Source of the DNA: Rhynchonema sp. JSB1_4 | Lineage: Eukaryota; Nematoda; Chromadorea; Monhysterida; Xyalidae | NCBI GenBank assembly: GCA_030248065.1 | Contig: JASAMV010002809.1 | Coordinates: 1-64,000 of the forward strand | Direction: 5' to 3' | DNA length: 64,000 bases | In this document: positions 11,356-23,053 of the stretch, piece by piece | Position numbering within the stretch: position 1 is the first letter of the stretch | Layout of the letters: every line of letters starts with the position of its first letter | The notes under the pieces: model-generated | Databases searched by the model: none | What the model saw: only the letters and a program-made list of their open reading frames with translations | What the model was told of the DNA's origin: nothing | Program-made: the position numbers and the translations under genes

Positions 11356-12032
11356 CTGGGTTGGATTAAAAACTTTTTGTCATCGATCGTTTTTTAACTT
11401 TTTTGAAACTTTAGAATTTTTTTTGTTCTCTTATTTTTATTCAGGACCTCAAAAATTTCGGTTCTTAATGTGAAAAATTGCTCTAATGTACTTTGGATTC
11501 GAGAATATGGGAACCGATTTGTGGGTTTGCAAACGTTCATTGCCATGAACCTAATAATGCGACAATTCGTGCGTGGGACGGCCTGTCCACCAGAAAAGTA
11601 AAGCAGTGTCACAGAAATCGTAAATCACTGGCCCATTTTTTTCAGCAAAATTACTTCAAAACTGCTGCGTAACCCGCGATTGGTGACGCCCGGCGTTTAG
11701 CACGATAATCATACTTTGAGCAGATATGACTTCCTGGAAGAAAAGAAATGCCCATGACAGCTGATTTGGTTGTTGAGTGAAGCCATGGACTGTCTAGTTA
11801 TGAAAATGTGCTTGCCAAACCAAAATACAAGCGTCAGAGGCGTTTTTTGATAAAAACAAGCAGAAACATGCACAAAAACCTGGATTTTTCACCAAGGAGG
11901 AAGCACATAATAAAGAAAGTTGTGCAGTAATAAAAAAGTGGACTCACTTTTCTAATTTTTGAAAACCGGAAAACAAACGAGCCTTTGAAAAAACTTTTTG
12001 AAATTTTTTTAAACTTTTTTAACCCACCCCTG
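11356..12032. mobile_element. TIR element of the GGTTGGATTAAAAA family
   Basis: It starts CTGGGTTGGATTAAAAA and ends TTTTTTAACCCACCCCTG, an imperfect inverted pair. The interior matches the element at 22308-23053 over long stretches (CAAAAATTTCGGTTCT, GTGAAAAATTGC, AAGCAGAAACATGCA). The flanks are only weakly similar, so the target duplication is decayed. Confidence 0.65.
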
Positions 12033-12248
12033 CTTCTAGAACCGTAGAACACACGGAGCAACCAACTGCTGCTATCGTCCATCGTCCATTGTGGTTATTA
12101 GAGCATGGTCAGTGTGTTGTAAACAGTTCATTTTGGATTCCCAACGAAACATATTGCTTTATCCCATTGTTTCTAGTTTTCTGCTCTACCCAGATTTTAT
12201 ACAGCTATGACAAGCAAATATCCGATTTCCTTGTGGACCTAATTTGTG

Positions 12249-14026
12249 CTATATAGGTATTGGATGCAAATAGTGTTCTGGATTGTAGTATCGTTGATGG
12301 ATTCTCCACTGCTCAAATAATAGATCGATGCTGTGATGCAGCGCGATGAAACAACAGCCATAGGTGCCACATTTCTGGTACCCGTTTCGGGGCACATGCC
12401 GGAAGCAGGGCGTTAACGCTGTTGCATCATCCATCAGATCTGGATCAGTCGGTGCTTCTGGTGCGTAAACGAGTGCAAAATCATCGCGCCTGAAAATTGA
12501 GACAAAGGAATAATTTGACATTTTCTGACGCGTGGAATACCTGCTTGTTATCCTGATATATACAGTAGTGGAGAACTGGTTTTTCTTTGCTTCTATTAGT
12601 TCGATTTGCTTTTTATATCCCAAATACACAGTTGAAATAATGAACTTTTGACACACACTGTGAACTAACCTGATTCGCTCAACCACTCCGTGTCCATCTC
12701 GGTGGTACGACATGCAGTGGCCGTAGATTCGGCCAAAGTTTGTTTCTTGTTCGTGAACAGCGTCGAGAAATTTGATGACCAATTCGGGAAATACGATCGT
12801 CTCAATCATGATTGACGCCAGATACACGGGAAAGTCGACAGTTTCCACCAGTGATTGGAAATGGTCATCACGATCTCTTGAGGCATTGGTGACCTGAACG
12901 ACAAGAAACGTATGTTGCAAGAATGTGTACAAGAAGAAAGTGTGCTTCACAGCAAAGTTTATTTTTTTGGAAATGAGATTCCGCCACTTCTAGTATGTAC
13001 ATATAGAAAGGGGTTGCAGCAAGAAAGGAGTTCGAAATGGGTGTTTTCATTTCATTTCATTTGTTTTTGCACCTCCAGTGCCAGGTCAATGCAAACGCCC
13101 GAAGGCTGTGTGGCAAATCCTGTTAAACAATAAAAGCTAAGCATCACAGTTTCACGATGATAATGAAACATCAGGGTGTTAAACTGAAGTGCAAAGATAC
13201 ATGACATTGGATCCTTGGACTTACAATTAACAGATCATTATGAACCATGGATTCGTTGCGCAGAGCTTCAACAACCTCATCAGCATCATCAAGATTTCGA
13301 TTGGCGACGAAAATGACGACAAATCCATGACGTTGAGCGACGGGCAGCCACGACGAGCGTATGGCCTGTCGGTAGGTCAGATAACTGTTCTGTGGAGTGA
13401 TGTAGATGACGCATCCAAAGGAGCGATTGCGCAATCGCGTTTGGTTGATCGTCAATTGGCTGGAATGAGGATGCTTATTCGCAATTGGTCGTCTATATGT
13501 TTGCAGCACAATGAAATTGAAAGGAGATCATTGGGAAGCAATGGTTGAGTTTGCTTGTTGGCAGCAGACGATGTTGAATAATAACGGGGAGCGCATGTAA
13601 AATTACATTCCAAAATCCTTTGTGAAGCCCCTTTGCGTCCAAGGGCAGGCACTTCGATAGCTCAGTTGGTAGAGCAATGCCCCGGTTAGGCGGAGGACCT
13701 GGGCTCGAGCCCCAGTCGAAGAAAGCCATTTTTTGTTCACAAAGGATTTTGGAATGTACATGCGCTCCCCGTTATTACATCATTGGAAAGTTTGACGAAG
13801 ATATCATGAAACCTCATGATCATCACCTGATATTGATATCGACGGCGTCATTTTCAGCTGATACCGTGCTTTCCATCTCGGATTGCATTGTCCATTGGCC
13901 CTCAAACACATGTCTTGCAGAACGGCAGCAGCGGGCGACCAGCCAGATGAGCGCCACAATCGAAGAACAGGATATGGATTTCGCGATTGAATAATCGATT
14001 TCGACCGCGTTGATTGGCTTCAACAT
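12249..14026 (-). CDS. GT31-like protein, copy 3 (diverged)
   Basis: Five exons, 13827-14026, 13225-13492, 13073-13105, 12670-12893 and 12249-12489, join cleanly to 321 aa. The N-terminus is a type II signal anchor (SCSSIVALIWLVARCC, about 19-34), as expected of a Golgi glycosyltransferase. Then FGCVIYITPQNS, YRQAIRSSWLP (the GT31 R.AIR.TW motif), FVVIFVANR, NESMVHNDLLI, and LASIMIET at the DDD position, again lacking acidic DxD residues. The C-terminal CFRHVPRNGYQKCGTYGCCFIAL matches copies 1 and 2. The WFDD segment is shortened to LMDDATALT. Exon 3 is only 11 codons. Intron 1 carries a tRNA-like hairpin element. The function is inferred from the family only. Confidence 0.8.
13579..13777. 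mobile_element. Near-perfect hairpin element carrying a tRNA-like core
   Basis: The left arm TAATAACGGGGAGCGCATGT, then ACATTCCAAAATCCTTTGTG, is matched by the exact inverse at 13733-13777, apart from a short insertion (AAAATT) in the left arm. About 45 bp per arm encloses a tRNA-like sequence. It lies in intron 1 of GT31-like copy 3 and could form a snapback transcript. Confidence 0.75.
13651..13723 (+). pseudogene. tRNA-like sequence (degenerate cloverleaf, anticodon position GGT)
   Basis: The D-arm and A box TAGCTCAGTTGGTAGAGC and the T-arm CTGGG CTCGAGC CCCAG are canonical, and acceptor CTTCGA pairs with TCGAAG. The variable loop is normal. The anticodon stem is weak (one mismatch, one G-T) and position 33 is C instead of T, so it is probably not a working tRNA, though an internal Pol III promoter may remain. 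Confidence 0.6.
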
Positions 14027-14275
14027 GATCGAGAGCGTCAGTCCGACTGAGTACCGTCATTTCCATCCATATAAATTGATCACGCGTTGATGGTTTCCAA
14101 AGATCTGAAAAAGGCAAAAAGTGTTCTGGTGGTTTTGTTCCGGTCATCTTGTCGGAACAGCATACGGTCATCGTCAGGTGAACTGCTTATCTTCACATAT
14201 TGGTACAATAGCGCTTTGGAGGAGGCAGAGTTTTGTTCAGTTCATGAAAGGGAACTGGGTTTACTATCGAGAGAC

Positions 14276-14858
14276 CAGGGTTGGGTTTAAAAAAAGGAAA
14301 AAATCTTAAATAAGGACCAGTCACTTTTTTATAAAGTTTTAAAAAGTAAGTCGTGTTTTTGTTACTTTTTTACTTTTTTTCGTTTTGCATGATGGTACCG
14401 CGATTCTTGCAAGAAATCGCCTGCGCTTACATTCTGCTTGAACTAGTGCTGTGATGGACTCAGACAGTTCCCAGACATCCCTATAATGGTCAAACAATGT
14501 ATAGGACACCTCACAATTTTTTTAGTAGTTTTCATCTTTTAAATATCCCAAGAAATGCAAACCGAGCAACTTAAAAGTTAAATTACAAGACAATTACTTA
14601 CAGTTGACACGTCAAACTTGACGAGTATTCTTAAATATATTGTGGCATTGATCTCATAGTAAAAAATCGACATCCAAAATTCAGTTTTGTTAACCCTACT
14701 TTGCGATTCTTATCACCCCAGGCTTTTACCATGATTTCAGCTATTTCATGCTTGAAGAAACCATTTTTCGTGTGGTCCGACGGAATAAAAAAGTGACTGA
14801 ACGAAAATTTTAAAAAAGTTTTTTTAAATTCGATAATAAAATTTTTAATCCAACCGTG
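14276..14858. mobile_element. hAT-like TIR element (CAGGGTTGGGTTTAAAAA ends)
   Basis: It starts CAGGGTTGGGTTTAAAAA and ends TTTTTAATCCAACCGTG. The flanking octamers CGAGAGAC and GGAGAGTC agree at 6 of 8 positions, which fits an aged 8-bp target duplication. It occupies most of the gap between GT31-like copy 3 and the membrane-protein gene; no gene is seen in 14859-15167. Confidence 0.6.
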
Positions 14859-15167
14859 GGAGAGTCAATAGGGGACAACTCACTGCACAACAAACAATCG
14901 ATAACAAGTACACCATGCGGTGCATGGTTATTGTCACGGATAGTAGCAATTCAGGTTCGAGCCGCGTAACCATGATGAATCAAGTACTAACCAGCTAATT
15001 TTATACAAAAAGCCAAACACTTCAAAGGAAAGCACAGAGTCGGTTGAAACTGAGTGTTTGAACAAGAAATTGAACGACTGAAAGTAAGTGCAATTACGCT
15101 ATTAACCGCGACGTTTGAACGTCGTCAAAGTCCGCTTACGAATAATAAAAAGTTATCTCAAACGACT

Positions 15168-16848
15168 TTATTCCGACCAGACAATTTTAATTTTGTGCGT
15201 TTTGATAAGTTTGCTGACGCAAAGATAGCCGAGAGCGCCGAGCGACCCCAGCAGTGCCATGGTTTGAGAGACGCTCAAGTTCGTGGCGACGTAACTGGCC
15301 AATGGGTTGTGCGTCAGATTCTTGACCGATTTGATGTACCATAGTAGCAGTTCGGGGCCAGCGAGCAAGAGCAGCACTGATTGGATTGGGTAGGCGATGG
15401 TGAGCATTTGCGCTTTACGATGTTTCACACAGTAGACGAGCAGGAAATAGGACATGATGCCAAGCACGTACGTCATCCAAAAGGTTAGCCAGAAACCGTG
15501 CGCATCTGCAAGCGATTGGGAAAAGGTCGTCACTTTTATGATCTGCATGGCTTTTTGCTTAGTTTTGCAAACTTGACAGTCTTATGACGCATTCTGCGGA
15601 TTTATTCCAAACTTGTTTCTTTATGTTAACTTATTAACAAAACCTACCGTTGGGCTGGCGAATCTTGGCATCGATACCACTTAAAATCGGACAATAGTTG
15701 GAAGATTCAAAGAACTATACTATTGCTGACACATCGCTTTTCCTTCCAACAGCATCTGCGTCCGGTTTCCTTTCCTTGTTTTATTCTGCACAGCTACAAT
15801 GTATAATTAGCCTTACCTGTGAACCAGCTGGACGAAAAGAATCCATAGGCGTGAATGGACTGGTCCTGGAACAGGTCGAGTATCAAACAGACGCATGTGG
15901 TCATTTGTGCCAGGAACCAGACGGTGTCGATCACCGAATAGTTGTGTTTGTCAATCATTTGCTCCATTGCGACGAGCATGGACGCGTACACGATCACGGA
16001 TGCGCCTGCCAGCAGTGTGTGCGCAATGTTGTCTTGATGCGGTGGAGCTGCAAACGACGCATACAGTGGCAGGATTTGTACATTACCATGCGCTTCAAGT
16101 TATTGACCAACAGCTCTTTAACGATGGTTTGGTTTCGCCTGGTATTGATACTCCAGTGCATCACACATTTACTGCACACACGTACTGTTGCCCTGCAACA
16201 CCCGTGCAGTGCACTCGGCAGGTTCACTACATTTTTAATGCTGCTACCCATGGTCCACGACATTCACATGATAACAGCGATGGACATCGCTCCAAGCAGA
16301 GTTGTCAGAAACTAACTGGCGGCGAGTCTAGCGAGCACAATGAATGCGAGTGGCAGAGCGTCAGCAGCGGTGAACACGACGAACGTCTTGGCGTGCTTGT
16401 TTCGGTACATCAACACCAGCACGTAGACAAATGGCAGCGTGCACATGACTGCGTCGTAGACGAAGAACATCGACGGATTATCGACGTGCACAATCTGTGT
16501 CTTGACGTACAACGTGATCGACCAAAGAATGCCCGTTTTCCACGTTAACGTGCATCTCATGTCATACTTGGGCCCAATGATTTGTTGTGGCCGTTGGACA
16601 CCCTGCAATTACGGATCAGGATTGGCTCTGAGAAAGTCATCAGTTGTGTTTTGCTCAAATTTGATGGCACTGTTCGCGCAAAAAATTATTTTGGTCTCTC
16701 TCTGCATACGAACCGTCCGTTTATCGACCAGCAGAGCAGCCGCGGTGCCGAACTTTGAGGCTGACGCCGAACGCTTGATCGTGGGTCGCAGTAAACGGAA
16801 AGTAGAGTTGAGCCATCTGAGCCATGGAAATAATTTCGAATGGTTCAT
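15168..16848 (-). CDS. Multi-pass membrane protein, family not recognised
   Basis: Exons 16714-16848, 16317-16602, 15817-16047 and 15168-15505 join in phase (0, 1, 1) to 329 aa. About six hydrophobic segments are visible: around GILWSITLYV, FVYDAVMCTLPFVYVLVLMY, FVVFTAADALPLAFIVLA, LLAGASVIVYASMLVAM, WLTFWMTYVLGIMSYFLLVYC, and MLTIAYPIQSVLLLLAGPELLLWY, with a last one in SQTMALLGSLGALGYLCV. The tail is basic (KLIKTHKIKI), which could be an ER-retention-like end but is not a strict KKXX. Reading the first two exons without splicing meets an in-frame TAA at 16609-16611; the intron 16603-16713 removes it. I cannot name the family. Confidence 0.7.
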
Positions 16849-16869
16849 CTGATTGATGCTTGAAGGCTA

Positions 16870-17463
16870 CAGATCTCCGAGTAAGTTTGGGGGTAGGGGC
16901 CCGCGAAAACCGAGTGCCCCGCGGAGCACGCGGGTGGTGCGGGTGACCTTTCTATAACACACGGGCATATGCCCCCGCAGCTTCCGCGGGTCCCCCGCAC
17001 CCACCCGCAGCACACGCGGGGCCCCCGCGGGTGGCGCGGGGCCCGCACTCCCCCGCGCTGGCCGGCGCAGGCTGTTTTTAATGAATATTTGGTTTTTTAA
17101 ATATAAACATAATTAATAATAATTTAATAAATAATTAATAATAATTTAATAAACATAATATAAACATCATTAAACATAAACATATAAATTCAACTCTGCA
17201 TTTATTTCACCCATTCAGCAGTTAAGCTTCACTTAAACAGCCAAATATTCATTAAAAACAGCCTGCGCCGGCCAGCGCGGGGGAGTGCGGGCCCCGCGCC
17301 ACTCGCGGGGGCCCGCGTGTGCTGCGGGTGGGTGCGGGGGACCCGCGGACGCTGCGGGGGACATATGCCCGTGTGTTATAGAAAGGTCACCCGCACCACC
17401 CGCGTGCCCCGCGGGGCACACGGTTTTCGCGGGCCCCTACCCCCAAACTTACTCGGAGATCTG
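16870..17463. mobile_element. Tc1/mariner-like MITE: long GC-rich hairpin with TA duplication
   Basis: Arms of about 225 bp are near-perfect inverted copies (CAGATCTCCGAGTAAGTTTG inward from each end) and extremely GC-rich, with GGGGCCCGCG-type runs. The 140-bp centre is AT-only in style (AATTAATAATAATTTAATAA). TA lies on both outer sides (16868-16869, 17464-17465), consistent with a TA target duplication. It begins 21 bp upstream of the membrane-protein ATG. Confidence 0.75.
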
Positions 17464-18310
17464 TACGTTAGGTGCGTAGCATACCGGGTGGAACGGTCTT
17501 TCGCCAAGTTTGATTGTTATGTGGTACTACCGTGTTGAATGTGGCATCAAAGGAAAGATCAAGCGTTTGTGAAAAATCTCACTTAATCGATATAGCGAGC
17601 GATACAACACACTGAACATTTCAAGTTCAATGTGTGGAGATCGGTGCCCCAATTTTCAATTTTCGGCCGTCCGGACTCAGGCAGGGAGCTGGTGTGGGAA
17701 GTAATATTTACAATAGGCTGTGCGTGTTTTGGACTAAGCCCAGTTAATGTGCCAAGTTTGTGCCGGTTTAAGTCGTTTAATCATGAATTTTTGCCTCGAA
17801 CGAAAGTACCTGAATAGCTTGATAGTGAGCAGTATCGTAACGGACTGGAAAGCAAGAATCACGGTCGGGAACTCAAAGCCAGTGCATATCAGAACCTGGA
17901 ATATAGTGCGATCTTATCGACGCATTTGATCTGCTGCAATCATTATGTAGCCTGTCAAGAGCTGTGAACCAACCTTAAAGGATCCTTCATATATTACCGA
18001 CAGGCCAAGGTAGCTGGTTACGCAGTACTTCGATAACAATGCCAGTAATGGCGCTGGATCAAATGCCATTGTCGATTCTGGTGATAATTTAGGATCTCAT
18101 AAATTCGCGCCTCGTTGAATTCGCGAAAAAAATCAGTTCAATAGCCTCCTAAAGGAGTTTCAATGCTGAAAGAAACAAGGTAACAGTATGTCAACACTAT
18201 CAATGTGTGCGTCTCATTATTGTCCACAGTGAACAGCTGCCACATCGTTCTGTAAAATTTCGTTGAAACACGAGGGTTTCGTGGGCAGAAAGAGCGTGAT
18301 ACGTATACTC
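17464..18310. other. Gene-free stretch
   Basis: I see no supported gene, RNA or clear repeat here. Short ORFs have no motif and no splice support. Confidence 0.4.
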
Positions 18311-18480
18311 TGACAATTCTTTTGGGATAAACTTTTCAAACGCGTTGCCTGATCCGTAAAGCGCATGATGCGTGCACTGGCTATAGCGGTCACGTGACTT
18401 CTGTAGCCAGTGCACGTATAATGCGCTTTACGGATCAGGCAACGCCATTGAAAAGTTTCTCCCAAAAGAATTGCCAGAGT
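18311..18480. repeat. Hairpin with about 75-bp arms
   Basis: ACTTTTCAAACGCGTTGCCT on the left and its inverse (GGCAACGCCATTGAAAAGTT) on the right pair through CTGATCCGTAAAGCGCAT and TGCACTGGCTA to a centre near 18393-18410 that contains TCACGTGA. The outer CAATTCTTTTGGGATAAA also pairs. It is a likely MITE. A GTCAAC-family element follows at 18510-18635. Confidence 0.65.
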
Positions 18481-19179
18481 AAAATTAAGCTTACTGTATA
18501 TTCTTGTCGTTTACGCACATCGTCAACTCTCGTCGTCAACTCGACTCTAATGCCATGTATGTGTTTCTCTCGCTCATTCAGGGCTGCTTGAGTTGATGAC
18601 AAAAGTTGACGCTTTGCGTTGATGACCAAACCATTAGTCGGTAATTAGACGTCATTATCTCACCGCAGGGTGCACCACGGTCGCTCACCCCGTAGCACAA
18701 ATCATTAATTGCCCTTTCTTTTCAATGGGGACTGTCATCTAAGGCAAATCTGGGCCAGGTTTTTCTTCAAACAGCTACTAATAAAGTATTGAAAGGACAA
18801 AAACTAATATCACCAAGGGGCATACTGGAAAATGGAAATGAACCAGAACATTTTCTGCGTAAATGCTGACCAATCAGCAGGCGAAAATTGAGCGGAACAG
18901 AAAATGTTTTGTCATATGTCAAAACACGACTGCTGCAGAAAATGCCCTAATATAATCGTTTGGCACAGCACAAAAGTTATTTGGCACACAATCAATAGCA
19001 TAGAAGTGCTTATTCGTGCGATGTAGCTGACCGTGAGCATTGGTATAGCAGCACACACTGGGGGGCTTCTTTTCTCGAGAGGCATGCCGCAGACCCGGGG
19101 CTTCTATTGGCGGGGGTGCTATTGGTCCAAGTTCTCGACAGCGCCAGCGCCACCGGGATCGGTTGCGCAACAATGTATT

Positions 19180-19310
19180 TGAAATATCGCACGCTCTTCC
19201 CCTCAGTGCGTAAATTCCTTTTTTTCCCAAAACATGCGTGCATTTAGCAACGCCGCCGCTGTTTGCGTGAGCAGGCAACAAATTAAGGTCCAGCCAGCTG
19301 TCAATTGTCA
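19180..19310. repeat. Dispersed repeat copy related to 2570-2715
   Basis: CACGCTCTTCCCCTCAGTGCGTAAATTCC..CCCAAAACAT..CAACAAATTA..CCAGCCAGCTG follows the order of the block at 2570-2715 with about 75 percent identity by eye. No gene is otherwise seen in 18636-19492. Confidence 0.45.
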
Positions 19311-19492
19311 TCGTCGTGTTTGGGAGCGTAACCGCCCCTAGTGGCGGTTGCGCTTTTGAGAATTTGGGCCATTTAGGGGGCTTGAATTTGAGGAAGTACG
19401 GTAGGTGTAATGACGACGAGGTGCAAATTTGTTTGGCTTCAAAGCACGGAAACAAGCAAATGTGGTCAACTGCAACTACAAATGTAAGACTG

Positions 19493-22102
19493 CTATTGAT
19501 TATCCCATTGTGTCTTCCGCATGACCATGACCGGCTGCGATCGATTGCTGTCCGACACCGCGTTCGACAATTCACTCAATTGATCGTTATCCTCCACATT
19601 CGCATAGAAGTGAACGAGTTCGAATCCGATCGCGTACATCATCGGCATCCTAATCGCACCATATTCTCTGCCGGCGTTGAAGTTGACATTATCTCGACCC
19701 GTGGGAACTCCGAGAATGAGCGTACCACCCGGTTTCAGCCAACAATGCAGTTTACGCAGCTCGACCACGTCATCGAATGCACCCAACGGATCGCCAAATC
19801 GACCAAGACCAGCGTGCTCGAGCGAGGAAAACGACAAAATGTGATCGAATGGGCCGATACTGGAAAGTGGGAATTTTTGGGTGGGTGGGGATATTGGAAG
19901 AAGTTGAATTGTCTTGGGCGGAAAATTGCAATGTTTCCTATTTGGACAGTTTCTTCCGACAAAGCCCCCCCGCCTCCGCAAGCACACAGCGCTTTCATTG
20001 TTCAATGGTGGAAAAGCCAGAGCGTCATTCCACCGAACCGTAACATGACGAACGAGTAGGAAGCAGTATTGCTAACTGGTAAAAGACCAGGAAATGATTT
20101 TACCTGAAGTGACAGTCATTTTACCAGAGGTTGAAAGACCATTTTACCAACGGGTAAAATGGGAAGAATGTCATTTTACCAGAGGGTAAAAAGGCAGAAA
20201 GTCATTTTCCCCATTTAACTGATCAAATTCATGCCAAATTTCTCCTGGTAAACAATCTGACAGCAGCCGAAGAATCTCCTAGATCACCTTTCCCATTGTT
20301 TGGCCGCCTGAATCGGTTGCATTACGCGAACATCCGGATGTTGCATGTCCATCAGTTTCTGCTCAATCGTCACCACCTCTCTGGCACCGAGATGCAACGC
20401 GATCGCTTCGATCCACGGGATCTGCGTGCCAATCACAGCCACAAGTGCGCCACGCAGGCCGACACGGCGCATGGCGTGCCACATGTTACCTGTACAGTAC
20501 CGGGGTGCTGTTTTAGGGTTTGGCCAGGCAGATGCGGACTCCGGACATTGAAAGAAACTGTGTCCGGAACAGCATCTACCTGGCCGCACTTGCGAACTGC
20601 GGCTTGCGGACAATCGAAACTTTTTTGGGGTTGTTTGCTCGTGTGCCTCACAACAGAGTTTGTCAATGTGCAAAGTTTTTACGCCGTTCGTCATACTGTG
20701 TTCTCTGCTGCGGTTGCGTGAATCATCAGGGTCTCTCGCAACATTTTATGCAAAAGTTCTTCATTAGGTGTGGGAAAACAGTCGTTTCGTTGATTGCATG
20801 CGCTCCAACACTGTCGGAAAACTTACGAACCAAGCAAAACGCATGCATTTGCCTTGCCGTTATCCAGCCACAGTCGATTCATCTGTGCTTTGCTTTCAAA
20901 GTTCATTCACAACTGCTGTAGGCAACAGCTCAATTCTGATAGTTTATCAACGTGCTTGGGACGGGATGGTTAAGGTTGGTTTGGCGGACCTTCTGAACCA
21001 TCTTGCTTGTTGACAAACTTCAGCGTACCTGAATCGTGGTAAGCGAAACATCGCTGACGTTTGTGAGGATTCTGACAGAGTCCGACCGAGTTGTTCGCTA
21101 AGACTTTACGCATTCCATTGAAGTACGATCTGGGCCAGATCTCGGCTGCGGGATTAAGTACGGGCAAACACTGAGAAAGCAGCGATCAAATTGATTTTTT
21201 AATGTGTTTAGGTTGGGTAGACAGTGCGGTTTCGGTCTCATCAGAATTATTAACAGAAGTCGATTTGTAGACACATTAGCAGAGTTTCAGGTGCAAAACA
21301 TTAAGGTTTTATCACAGTCCTGCTGTATGTACTGTATTGCATGTGCTTAATCCCGCCAAGGCTGGCCTTCCATGTCCTGAAAGCTAGAACCATAGAGTCC
21401 GCCAATCTTGGTGTTGGGGGCTCAAAAATAATAATAACGACGTACGATAAGAAGTATGAAAATTGCTAAAGCCAAGCAAAACTCGCGAGGAATTGCACAA
21501 AAATTAAAAACTGTTATGATCGACATGCATACGTTTTGCGTTTGAATCTCATTGATGTACCAATCAGTCCACTTGATGCTTCCGAGCAGCGCATATTCGT
21601 CGAGTTGCTTGAAGTTCTTCGCCTTTTTGGGTGCGTCCGTGGGAATATCGTAGTTGACCTCATTCGCTAACCAATTGCGGAATACGGCCTCGCACGATTG
21701 CGGAGTTTTTTCGGCCATTGGTAGTAGGGACACGTTGTGTCGGATGAGGTTGCGACATTCGATCTTGCTGGGTCGGCGTAGAATGTAGCCGAGTGGCTCA
21801 TAGACGTTTTTGTAGAGGTGATCGTAGGTTGAGTATTGTGTTGAGTACATTCCAGTGACTATCACGCGTCTGAAAGTATAAATGTATACCATAGCGCATG
21901 ATGTATAGAAGCCCGGAAATTCGGAGTCTTCAATTGCTTATTAATATGCTCACTTCGACAGAAAGTCGCTGGAAGTACACTCGAACCGTCCTGAGCTGAG
22001 AACCACTCGTTTCTTTGCAGCAGTTGAACTGACAGACACATTATGGTAAAATACTGTTATCATGCACACCGTCAGGAACAACAGCGCCGGTACGAAAGGC
22101 AT
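19493..22102 (-). CDS. DUF268 protein (methyltransferase-like, nematode-enriched family)
   Basis: Exons 21954-22102, 21533-21869, 21029-21170, 20288-20489 and 19493-19859 join in phase (2, 0, 1, 2) to 398 aa. A signal anchor (PALLFLTVCMITVFYH) starts the protein. The DUF268 signature is strong: ALVAVIGTQIPWIEAIALHLGA followed by VVTIEQ (a SAM-domain-like start), then FDHILSFSSLEHAGLGRFGD, LKPGGTLILGVPTG and FNAGREYGAIRMP. The family was named from Caenorhabditis proteins of unknown function. The Rossmann-like core suggests a membrane-anchored SAM-dependent methyltransferase, possibly acting on glycans, which is inference. Intron 4 holds a tandem repeat. Its neighbours are glycosyltransferase-like genes on the same strand. 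Confidence 0.87.
20082..20222. repeat. Tandem repeat in DUF268 intron 4
   Basis: GTCATTTTACCAGAGG(T/G) recurs about four times at roughly 30-40-bp spacing, with GGTAAAA forms in both orientations. Like other elements here it repeats one motif on both strands. Confidence 0.6.
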
Positions 22103-22307
22103 GGAGGATGATGTCGGCACGTTAAACGTTAATCGGACTTTATGTAGGTATAGGCGTAACTGGTACTTGCTTGAAGTATTAAACTGAGGTGGTATTGTGA
22201 GCTCAGTTTGCTTTTCTGTATCGATGCCTGCAAAGTCAATATTATGAATGAACTTGGTTTACTTCCCCTTGAAGATTAGTTGTCCAGGGGCGGTGAAATG
22301 AGATCGG

Positions 22308-23053
22308 CGGGGTTGGATTAAAAAAATTTTTGTTATCGAACTTTTTTTAACTTTTTGAGTTTTTAAAAATTTTTTTTTTCCAGATTTACTTTTTTTATTC
22401 CGGACCACAAAAATTTCGGTTCTCAGTGTGAAAAATTGCCGAAATTTTTTGTAAGTATATTTGATTGCACTTGTGAATATAGGAATAGTTGACACCGACC
22501 AGTTGTGTTCACAAACGGGCTGTATCGAGGTGATATTTTTTTACGATGAGCCAGATAACGTGACAATTTGCGTTGGGGATAGTCTGTTCACCATATGTAC
22601 CTAAGTATAAAAAGTGAAGGCGTGTCACGGGAAAGGTAAATGATCGGCGCACTTTTTAAAGCAAACTTGCATGAAAACAGCTGCATAACCCGCGGTTTTT
22701 GAATGATAATTTCAGACTTCAAGCTGATTTGACTTGCTGTGAGAACTGAATGCGCACATAATGACGGCTGCTCAGTGCTTAGGTAGTTCAGCGGAGCCAC
22801 GGACTGTCTAACGTTGTAATGACATTGTACCGATGCGAAATACATACAAGCGCCGCAGGCGATTTTGTGAGAAAAAAACAAGCAGAAACATGCATAAAAA
22901 CCTGCATTTCACAACAAAAAAGTGGGGAAATAAAAAAAAAGTTGTGAAATAATAAAAAAGTGAACTTAGTTTTCTAATTCTAAAAACCCAAGAAGTGGCG
23001 AACTTTTTTAAAAAAATTGTTTTTTAATTTTTCCTTTTTTTAACCCAACTCTG
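22308..23053. mobile_element. hAT-like TIR element with perfect 8-bp duplication
   Basis: It starts CGGGGTTGGATTAAAAA and ends TTTTTTAACCCAACTCTG, flanked on both sides by GAGATCGG. It is related to 11356-12032. It contains short degenerate ORFs only. Its 3' part is duplicated in tandem just downstream. Confidence 0.75.

Noticed and set aside
16609..16611. In-frame stop as evidence of a pseudogene
   Set aside because: A GT-AG intron (16603-16713) in phase 0 removes it and keeps a full 329-aa frame.
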